DNA from: Pseudomonadota bacterium
GTDB lineage: Bacteria > Pseudomonadota > Alphaproteobacteria > Sphingomonadales > Sphingomonadaceae
NCBI GenBank assembly: GCA_023433445.1
Contig: JAEZCS010000231.1
Location: 1 to 20,635 of the forward strand
Direction: 5' to 3'
DNA length: 20,635 bases
A program made the position numbers and the translations under genes. Shown piece after piece: positions 7,935 through 14,600 of this stretch. The notes below the pieces were generated by a model. It ran no database searches. It was given only the letters and a program-made list of their open reading frames with translations, and was not told the DNA's origin. The stretch's first letter is position 1; every line of letters starts with the position of its first letter.

Positions 7935-9008
7935 ATGAGCTTTAACACATTCGGCCGGGTCTTCCGCTTTTCCACCTGGGGTGAAAGCCACGGCCCAGCC
8001 ATCGGCGCCTTGGTGGACGGTTGTCCTCCCGGCTTGCCGTTGAGCGAAGCCGACATTCAGCCCTTCCTCGACAAGCGCAAGCCCGGCACGTCCAAGTTCA
8101 CCACCCAGCGGCGGGAGCCTGACGAGGTGCGTATCCTGTCGGGCGTGTTCGAAGGCCGCACTACCGGTACGCCGATCAGCCTGATGATCGGAAATACCGA
8201 TCAGCGGTCCAAGGATTATTCGGATGTCGCCAAGGCTTATCGCCCCGGCCACGCCGACTATGCCTATGACGCCAAATACGGCTTTCGCGACTATCGCGGC
8301 GGTGGCCGTTCGTCGGCACGGGAAACCGCGTCCCGCGTCGCGGCCGGCGCTGTCGCCCGCCTGGTCCTGCCGGAGGTCGACATCTTCGCCTATGTCAGCG
8401 AAATCGGCGGAGACGCGATCGACTTTGCCCGGTTCGATGCTGCGGAAATCGGCAACAACCCCTTCTTCTGCCCTGATCCGCAAGCGGCCCAGCGGTGGGA
8501 GCAGATGGTGGATGACGCGCGCAAGGACGGTTCATCCCTGGGCGCGGTTGTCGAATGCGTCGCTTCTGGCCTGCCTGCAGGTTGGGGCGCGCCGCTTTAT
8601 GCAAAGCTCGACAGCGAATTGGCCGCCGCGATGATGAGCATCAATGCGGTGAAGGGTGTCGAAATCGGCGACGGCTTCGCTGCGGCCCGACTGCGGGGCG
8701 AGCAAAATGCCGATCCCATGCGGCCGGGCGAAGATGGCCCAGTCTTCCTCGCCAACCACGCAGGCGGGATTGCCGGAGGCATCTCGACTGGCCAGCCCGT
8801 CAAGATACGCGTCGCCTTCAAGCCGACCAGCTCGATCCTCATTCCAGTGGAAACCATCACGCGTGAGGGCGAGGCGTCGGACATCATCACGAAGGGCCGC
8901 CATGATCCATGCGTCGGCATTCGCGGCGTTCCCGTGGTGGAAGCGATGATGGCGCTTGTGCTGGCCGATCAGAAGCTGCTCCACCGCGCGCAATGTGGCG
9001 GCTCCTAA
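7935..9008 (+). CDS. aroC: Chorismate synthase
   Basis: AroC converts 5-enolpyruvylshikimate 3-phosphate to chorismate, using reduced FMN as catalyst; this ends the shikimate pathway. The 357-residue length is normal. The N-terminal FSTWGESHGPAIG block (GESHG at 16-20), the RPGHADYAYDAKYG block (from about 103), RGGGRSSARET, and the C-terminal GRHDPCVGIRGVPVVEAM are family hallmarks. No fused flavin reductase domain is present, so the enzyme should be monofunctional and need FMNH2 from elsewhere. The gene starts 22 nt after fabI behind an AAAGGGCAGGG stretch. It closes the operon, and a 609-nt non-coding region with a strong hairpin follows. Confidence 0.97.
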   Translation: MSFNTFGRVFRFSTWGESHGPAIGALVDGCPPGLPLSEADIQPFLDKRKPGTSKFTTQRREPDEVRILSGVFEGRTTGTPISLMIGNTDQRSKDYSDVAKAYRPGHADYAYDAKYGFRDYRGGGRSSARETASRVAAGAVARLVLPEVDIFAYVSEIGGDAIDFARFDAAEIGNNPFFCPDPQAAQRWEQMVDDARKDGSSLGAVVECVASGLPAGWGAPLYAKLDSELAAAMMSINAVKGVEIGDGFAAARLRGEQNADPMRPGEDGPVFLANHAGGIAGGISTGQPVKIRVAFKPTSSILIPVETITREGEASDIITKGRHDPCVGIRGVPVVEAMMALVLADQKLLHRAQCGGS

Positions 9009-9033
9009 CCGGCTGACCCGAGCGGATTTCCCG

Positions 9034-9217
9034 TTGAAAGCTATCTTAGCGCGAGACGACTCAGCAAATCTGCGTTAATATCGCAGGCATCGATCGCCCG
9101 CGGGAGGGCGAGCGGCAGTGCGTAAGCCTGGGGAGCGTCACCATGCTAAGCATGGCCTGACGGTCAAAGCGTCCCCTCAAGCCGCGAACACGGGCCAGCC
9201 ATGAATGTGGCTGGCCC
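9034..9217 (+). ncRNA. Candidate structured small RNA or long structured aroC 3' UTR
   Basis: Nested complementarity suggests a folded RNA. GGGGA (9130-9134) can pair with TCCCC (9172-9176). Inside, CGTCA (9136-9140) pairs with TGACG (9158-9162), and CCATGC (9141-9146) pairs with GCATGG (9150-9155) around a TAA loop, with a CC bulge. A 10-bp terminator-like hairpin closes the 3' end. The 5' boundary is unknown; TTGAAA at 9034 and TAATAT at 9076 are only loose promoter-like matches. I do not recognise a known family (I considered 6S, SRP RNA and common riboswitches). It could be a separate sRNA or the 3' UTR of the aroC operon. The plus strand is preferred because ATTTCG follows the last hairpin. 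Confidence 0.4.
9192..9217 (+). terminator. 10-bp GC-rich hairpin, likely terminator
   Basis: GGGCCAGCCA (9192-9201) and TGGCTGGCCC (9208-9217) pair perfectly with a TGAATG loop, followed by ATTTCGT. The stem is very stable, but the T-tract is short. It probably ends the aroC operon transcript or the candidate sRNA. Confidence 0.5.
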
Positions 9218-9267
9218 ATTTCGTATCTCCGCCATGCCAGTAACCACGGCGTATCGAGCGACATCTG

Positions 9268-9366
9268 GAGCATCGTGCGGAAAAGTGGGAACGGGTTTTC
9301 CGCTGAAAAACGATGCGAAAAAAACCAGAGCCCGCGAACTGCGTCCGATTGCACGCAGCGTGCTCT
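9268..9366. repeat. RIME-like alphaproteobacterial palindromic intergenic element
   Basis: GCATCGT (9270-9276) pairs with ACGATGC (9310-9316), and GCGGAAAA (9277-9284) pairs with TTTTCCGC (9296-9303), around a GTGGGAACGGG loop. A second hairpin follows: CTGCGT (9339-9344) with ACGCAG (9353-9358). The ends are GAGCA and TGCTC. The GCGGAAAAGTGGGAAC core matches, from memory, a very common intergenic mosaic repeat in rhizobia, other alphaproteobacteria and sphingomonads. It is a non-coding, presumably non-autonomous element, and its presence supports the alphaproteobacterial assignment. A second copy is not seen in this window. Confidence 0.65.
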
Positions 9367-9464
9367 AACATCAATTCAGCTTTCCAAGCCGATGGCCACG
9401 CCAGTCAGGTTGGCACGTCTGACTGCAATAAGGAGCGCCAACGGTCTTCTCACCCCTTATCGTC

Positions 9465-9484
9465 ATGCCAGCGACGGCTGGCAT
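9465..9484. repeat. REP-like 8-bp palindrome
   Basis: ATGCCAGC and GCTGGCAT flank a GACG loop, preceded by TTATCGTC and followed by CTCGGG. This resembles the short GTCAT..GCGA.GGC..GGCAT REP sequences abundant in sphingomonad genomes (recollection). It contains an ATG that is in frame with phzF but is unlikely to be its start. Confidence 0.5.
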
Positions 9485-9617
9485 CTCGGGCCCTTTCACT
9501 TGGCGCTGCCTGGCTTACCGCAGCCCCCACCTTCAACCCAGACCAATATATGCTCGCTGGCCCTGTTGCCCCACCCCTCGTCCCGCCATCATGGCGTCAC
9601 CAGCCAGGATACTCTTC

Positions 9618-10406
9618 ATGACCAGCCTCCCGTTTACCCAGGTCGACGCCTTCGCCGACGCCCCGTTCACCGGCAATCCTGCCGCCGTGATACCGCTCGG
9701 CCGCTGGCTCGACGATGCCACGCTCCAGGCGATCGCGGCTGAAAACAATTTGTCGGAAACTGCCTTCACCGTTCCTTCGCCCGATGATGCTGAAGCCGAC
9801 TATGCGTTGCGCTGGTTCACGCCCACGGTCGAGGTAAAGCTTTGCGGCCATGCCACCCTCGCGAGCGGCCATGTGCTGATGGGCAGTCGCACCGCGCTTC
9901 GTTTCCGCACCCGGCATGCAGGCGTCCTCACGGTCGCGAGGGACCGCGATGGTTACGCTCTTTCCCTGCCTGCCTGGCATATGGAGCGGCGAGCTTTGCC
10001 TGAACTCGCAGCCGGTCTGGGCGGTTCACCTCTCGAATCATACTGGCGGGACGGTGGTTGCAGCCTGTTTTTATTCCCCGACGCGGCGGCCATTCGAACG
10101 CTCCAGCCCGACTATGCCGCGTTGAAGGCGCTCGGCAACATCATGCTCATCGCGACAGCCCCAGGCGAGGACAGCGACATCATCAGCCGCGTCTTCGTGC
10201 CCGGCGGCGGCGTGGATGAAGACCCTGTGACAGGTTCCGCGCACTGCCTGCTCACGCCCTTCTGGGCTTCCCGGCTCGCCAGGGCGAAGCTGAGCGCCGT
10301 CCAGGCCTCAGCGCGCGGCGGCCGGCTGACCTGCCGACTGGAGGGCGACCGCGTCACCCTGACCGGATCCTGCCGCACCGTTATCGAGGGGCAATTTCTT
10401 CTGTAA
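9618..10406 (+). CDS. PhzF-family phenazine biosynthesis-like isomerase/epimerase
   Basis: PhzF-fold proteins are cytosolic isomerases related to diaminopimelate epimerase. PhzF itself isomerises trans-2,3-dihydro-3-hydroxyanthranilate, but most family members have unknown substrates and there is no phenazine cluster here. The 262-residue protein begins FTQVDAFADAPFTGNPAAV. It has the catalytic Glu in ENNLSETAF (E47), the LCGHATLASGHVL segment, and the second-half signature DEDPVTGSAH. The frame is open up to 9465, but that extension crosses a REP-like palindrome and is not family-like, while the ATG at 9618 has AGGAT 7 nt upstream. It is a single gene convergent with the S24 regulator, 45 nt apart. 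Family assignment is firm; the reaction is unknown. Confidence 0.92.
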   Translation: MTSLPFTQVDAFADAPFTGNPAAVIPLGRWLDDATLQAIAAENNLSETAFTVPSPDDAEADYALRWFTPTVEVKLCGHATLASGHVLMGSRTALRFRTRHAGVLTVARDRDGYALSLPAWHMERRALPELAAGLGGSPLESYWRDGGCSLFLFPDAAAIRTLQPDYAALKALGNIMLIATAPGEDSDIISRVFVPGGGVDEDPVTGSAHCLLTPFWASRLARAKLSAVQASARGGRLTCRLEGDRVTLTGSCRTVIEGQFLL

Positions 10407-10451
10407 GATGGCGGTTCATCGCCCTGGCCGCAGGAAAAAGTAGCCTTCCGC

Positions 10452-11183
10452 TCAGGCTTCGTCGTCGATCATCGCTATGATGGGAAAGATATGCCGCACC
10501 TTGCTGCGGTGGATCGAGGCGGTCACCCGATCCTTATATTGCGTCAAACCGATCAGGTTGCGGTCGCGGGCGCTCAGCTTGCCTATCGTCCACAAGGACC
10601 GCTCGTCTTCGTCGCGCAACTGAACGATCACATCGGTATCGATCGACGCAGGCTTGATCCTGTCCAATATTACTCGCTCGCCCGCCCGAAAGCGTGGCTC
10701 CATGGCCTCGCTGGGAATATAAATGGCGAAATACCGGCTGGCGTCCCCGCGGCCGAACGGAGCGGGCATGTAGGCCGCTGGCTGCGTAAAATCACCTTCC
10801 CAAATTTCCAGGTCGTTTTCGACCGAAATACTTTCTTCGTCGGGAAAGAGCAGCGATGCGGCATAGACTGGTATCAACCGGTCGCCAGGCATCGCGAAGG
10901 GCGTGGGGCGCTCCTTCACCATATGGGTGTAGGTTGGCGACTGAGGCGCACTGCCTCGCGCTTCGCACATGGCAAACGGTTCGGGAAATGCGTCCTTGAG
11001 CTTGGAGATGCTCCGAGCGGACAGCGAATAGCCGACCGATGGCGTGGGATAGATGCGCGTGAGCGTCGATGGTGACAATCCCGATCGCCGCGCGACTTCA
11101 GTTGCGGACAGGCCGGTTTCCTCGATCAGGCAACTGATGAGGCCGCGCGCTTTTTGCTGATCCCATTCATAATCAAAAGGCAT
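10452..11183 (-). CDS. HTH/S24-type (LexA/CI-fold) transcriptional regulator, probably peptidase-dead
   Basis: From the ATG at 11183 this is 243 residues. An N-terminal helix-turn-helix (TEVARRSGLSPSTLTRI, residues 28-44) is followed by a linker and a C-terminal S24-like beta domain (about 105-243). In LexA/CI proteins the C-terminal domain carries a Ser nucleophile directly before a Met and a later Lys. Here the aligned block is PSEAMEPRFRAGE, with Ala160 in the Ser place, and the Lys position reads IGKL (G201-K202). Autocleavage therefore looks unlikely, while dimerisation or ligand sensing could remain. The frame is open to 11375, with possible starts at 11288 or 11183; none has a strong ribosome site. 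I prefer 11183 because the upstream part crosses an AT-rich promoter-like block and the fold begins at MPFDYEW. It is divergent from the autotransporter, which is its most likely target (inference). Confidence 0.83.
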   Translation of the reverse strand: MPFDYEWDQQKARGLISCLIEETGLSATEVARRSGLSPSTLTRIYPTPSVGYSLSARSISKLKDAFPEPFAMCEARGSAPQSPTYTHMVKERPTPFAMPGDRLIPVYAASLLFPDEESISVENDLEIWEGDFTQPAAYMPAPFGRGDASRYFAIYIPSEAMEPRFRAGERVILDRIKPASIDTDVIVQLRDEDERSLWTIGKLSARDRNLIGLTQYKDRVTASIHRSKVRHIFPIIAMIDDEA

Positions 11184-11310
11184 TTTTTTCAGCGCCTGCT
11201 CAGACCACCCCGACGTGGCCGCTTCGATAGAAATCAGGGCCGGGCATTCGCCCGACCCGCTATCGTCTGATTTTAGAGGCCTTCCCATTTCCGCTGCAAA
11301 TCCGCTCAAT

Positions 11311-11340
11311 GCATATTTAACATATATAAAATTTGCGCAC
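11311..11340 (-). promoter_or_regulatory. AT-rich promoter-like block for the S24 regulator
   Basis: On the minus strand the run GTGCGCAAATTTTATATATG continues into TTAAATATGC. It is by far the most AT-rich stretch of the interval, with several TATATA/TAAATAT -10-like hexamers. One TTTGCGC copy (11332-11338) abuts it, so binding there could repress the regulator's own gene. The exact boxes cannot be fixed by eye. Confidence 0.4.
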
Positions 11341-11397
11341 ATCAATATCCAGAGGCCTCGTCCAAATCCCTCCATTCCCGGTCAAAAACTGAAAAGA

Positions 11398-11488
11398 TGC
11401 GCAGCCATTTGCGTCAACATTTGCGCTACCGCAAAAAGCCGTTGCGGTTGCTGTGGTTTGCGCTTAGGACGTTTGCGCAAGTTGCGCA
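11398..11488. promoter_or_regulatory. TTTGCG(C)/TTGCGC repeat array, candidate operator
   Basis: Copies on the plus strand: TGCGCA 11398-11403, TTTGCG 11408-11413, TTTGCGC 11420-11426, TTGCGG 11442-11447, TTTGCGC 11457-11463, TTTGCGC 11472-11478 (inside the palindrome TTGCGCAA 11473-11480) and TTGCGCA 11482-11488. An inverted copy, CGCAAA, lies at 11430-11435. Another TTTGCGC lies at 11332-11338. Spacings of 10-15 bp are close to one helical turn. The array lies between a DNA-binding regulator gene and its divergent neighbour, so it is a plausible multi-site operator. No factor is known from the sequence. Confidence 0.5.
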
Positions 11489-11624
11489 CACGCATGTCGG
11501 GTGCGGCTGGTGACGTGCAGGGGGTGAAGGGGTTTCACCGCGCATAGATGCGAAAGGGCCGGGCTGGCGTCGCTCCGGGCCTTCGCCCCTGCGCCTCCTG
11601 GCTTCGCAGATTTGCACGATGACT

Positions 11625-11630
11625 AGGGGA
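11625..11630 (+). promoter_or_regulatory. Ribosome binding site of the autotransporter
   Basis: AGGGGA lies 7 nt upstream of the ATG at 11638. It is followed by AAGACGA, typical start-proximal spacing, and it fixes the start directly ahead of the signal peptide. Confidence 0.7.
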
Positions 11631-11637
11631 AAGACGA

Positions 11638-14600
11638 ATGAGAACTAACTCGAAACTGCATCGGATGCTGCTTCTGTCAGCCTCGATGCCAGCGATGGCG
11701 CTGCTCGCCAACGCCAGCGGAGCCTCTGCGGCTCCTGCTGCTGTGAAACTGCCCACGGGCCCCAACACGGCGGCTGCAGTGAACGCCGACATTGACGCTG
11801 CGATCACGACGCCTGCTAATCCCGATCTTACCGTCACGATCGCCGCAGGCGCGAATGTCACGGGCGGCGCGGTCGGCTATGATTTCGTCGCGGGCGGCTA
11901 TGCGGCTGGCGAAGGCGACGGTGCGGTTTCACTGACCAATGACGGTCGGGTGACCGGCATTGCCTTCGGTGGCGTCGGCAGCACGGCTGGGGCCAACAGC
12001 TTCACAGCCACGAACAATGGCGAAGTCGCAGGCAGCATCAGCGCAGACGGCTTCGGCGGCGCCGCTTCGATCACCAACAATGGCGTCGTAGACGGCAACG
12101 TCGTCGGTTCGGCCTTCGGTGACGTGGCGCTCGTTAACGGCGCAGCAGGCGAAGTCGCCGGCAGCATGCTCGGCGTAGCCCTTGATGCCGCCAATGTTTC
12201 AGTCACGAACAACGGTTCAGTCGACGGCGATCTCGTCGGCGTGGCGACAACCGGCGCGGTATCCTTGGCGAACGGCGGCTCGGTCGGCGGCGGTGCTTTT
12301 GCTCTCACGACCGATGGCGCAATCTCGATCACCAATGACGCTGCTGGCCGCATCAGCGGTGACATCGACGCAGCTTCGGACACCGGCGCGATCACTATCG
12401 TGAACAACGGTCAGGTTCTCGGCCAGACCACCGCTACGAGCGGCGGCATGGTTTCGACCAGCACCGGTCCCACGACGACGGTCTCCGGCACCACTACGAC
12501 GACCCAGTCCAGCAGCTCGAGTGAGAGCGTCGGCGGCGACATCGACGGCACCTATGCCGGCATCAACGGCTCGCTGAACTTCGGCACCGGCAATGACGGC
12601 AGCGTCGTTCAGAACACCGTTGGCAACAGCACCGCCACCGTCAGCGGCAGCGTCTACGGCAATGTGTCCTCCACGGCGCAGGGCTTTTCGTCGGCCAGCA
12701 GCAGCACAACCGTTGACACCGACTCGCGCGACGCCGCAGGCACCGGCGCTGTCGTCAGCAGCAGCACCTCCTCGTCCCAGTCGGCAACGACCGGCGGCAC
12801 GAGCACGGTCAACATCAGCGGCACGGTCGCTCCTGGGGATTCCGGTCTTTCCGGTTCGGTGAACTCGAACGGCTTTGCTGGCAGCGCAGTCAACCTCAAT
12901 GGCGGGCAAGTCGCGGGCAACGTAAGCTCCACAAGCCAGGGCTTTGCCAGCGAAGGCTCATTCGCGACGGTTCAGACCGACAACTATGACGCGGGCGTCT
13001 TCCAAGGCTTCACCAACACCCTGGATAGCCAGTCCAGCAGCGAACAGACCGGCGGCGCCGCTTCCGTGTCACTTGCTGGAAACAGCAATGTCGGCGGTTC
13101 GGTAAATGTCTTTGGCGGATCCGCTCTGGCGGACATCGGCGCAAACTCGTCGGTCGAAGGCAGCGTCTCCGTCAACAGCGCGTTGTCGCCTGCCTCCGCC
13201 TCGGCGTTCTCGTCTGTTCGTGTGCAAGACGCAGCAGGCGACGGCTCGCTTGTTGACACTTCGTCCTTCACGACGGGTGCACCCGCTGCGGCAGGTAATG
13301 CCACGCTTAACAATGCAGGGCGGATCGAAGGCTATGCCGAAGCTTTCGCGAGCTTTGGCGACGCAACCGTCAACATCACCGGCTCGGTGGGCGAATCGGT
13401 AGGCGCTCTTGCCGGTGCCAGCCTGATCAGCAGCGAGACGGTTGACGAATATACTGTCGCTGGCGGCGTTCCCACGCGGAACAGCCGCACGGAAACTGTC
13501 AGCTTCTCCTCCGCAGGCGGTCAGGCGTCGGTAGTCGTGGATGCTCCTTCGCAGCGTGGCGTACCCAGCGTTGCTGGCGATGTCGTCGCTTCGGGCCAAG
13601 GCGGCGCGTCGATCACCATCGGCGAAGGCGGCGTGATCGGGGATGGAAGCTTCGCAAGCGGCAACCTGTCCGCGAGCAGCGTCGGCCTCGATGGCAGCCA
13701 GGAAGTTGTCACCACCTATGCAGCGGACGGCTTCACCCCCGTTAGCGTAGCGACGACACTCACGGCTCAGCCCGTCGGCGGCGCGGCTTCGGTCACGAAC
13801 AACGGCACCGTCCTCGGCGATGTCGATGTTGAAGGTCTGGCCTCGGCCTCGCTCGTCAACACTGGCTCGCTCGGCACACCCGGCTCGGGTAATGCGTTCA
13901 GCGTCTCCGCGTTGGGCGCTAGCGGCACGGCCACGATCACCGACACCAACCCGACGATCCCCGGCACGCGTACCATCGCCGCTACCGTCACAGCGGCCCC
14001 GGTCGGCGGCAACGCCAGCTTCACCAACAGCGGCATCGCCTTTGGCGACGTGGCGCTGCAAGGTGTCACCGGCGCTGTCACGAACAATGGCATCCTGACC
14101 GGCACGACAACGCTCGGCGGTTCTGTGTTCAGCGGCACGGCTAACCTGGACGCCACGATCAACACGACCGACGTCACTGTCACGGCTGCCCCGGCGGCTC
14201 AGACCTACACGGTTGACCAGAACGGCGTGTCTGGCGGCTTCGCTGTCACTGGCGCAGTGTCGACGCAGGACGATGTCACTTCTGCTCTGACGTCGCTGGT
14301 TTCCGGCGCAAGCGTCCCGCTTGATCCGTCGCAGGTCGATCCGGCTGCATTCAACCTGACCGTCGGTGGCGAAGCCGCCGTCAAGACGGCTGACATCAAT
14401 GCCACGATCAACCTCAACAACGGCTCGATCACGCTCGGCGACATCGACGCCCAGCGCGACGATAGTGGCGCCTTCCTGACCAACACCACCGTTAACCTGA
14501 ACGGCGGCGGTTTCCTGGGCGCCAGCGAACTCAAGCTTGCGGGTTCGACCACGCCGGCCAACTTCACGCCGGTTGCAACCCTGCCGGAAGATGCAGAAGG

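Larger units (their letters stand above)
9009..9617. other. 609-nt intergenic region with structured RNA candidate and palindromic elements
   Basis: There is no convincing coding sequence here. In order it holds: a 5-bp hairpin (9070-9086, CTGCG/CGCAG around TTAATAT), a CGCCC/GGGCG hairpin near 9100, a compound stem (9130-9176), a terminator-like hairpin (9192-9217), a RIME-like element (9268-9366), a 7-bp stem (9402-9408 with 9419-9425) and a REP-like palindrome (9465-9484). From 9485 to the phzF ribosome site nothing distinctive is seen. Confidence 0.6.
11184..11637. other. 454-nt divergent control region between S24 regulator and autotransporter
   Basis: This region holds an AT-rich block (11311-11334) unlike the GC-rich surroundings, probably the core of the regulator promoter. 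It also holds the TTTGCG/TTGCGC array (11332-11488), a small hairpin (GGTGAA 11523-11528 with TTCACC 11534-11539) in the likely autotransporter leader, and that gene's ribosome site (11625-11630). The part at 11184-11300 may instead be coding if the regulator starts at 11288. No clear -35/-10 pair for the autotransporter was found. Confidence 0.6.

Noticed and set aside
6944..8056. Long minus-strand ORF opposite fabI
   Set aside because: It is antisense to fabI, which has all catalytic residues at the expected positions. No recognisable domain.
9061..9354. 97-codon minus-strand ORF in the aroC-phzF gap
   Set aside because: It runs through the RNA-like hairpins and the RIME-like element, has no ribosome site and no family pattern. 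Non-coding structure explains the region better.
9465..9617. N-terminal extension of PhzF from the ATG at 9465
   Set aside because: That ATG is part of a REP-like palindrome and the added 51 residues do not resemble the family. The ATG at 9618 has a good ribosome site and starts the conserved fold.
11700..14300. Possible CRISPR array or tandem DNA repeats
   Set aside because: The repetition is at protein level (TNNG-type rungs and Ser/Thr hairpins), with variable DNA and no regular repeat-spacer structure.
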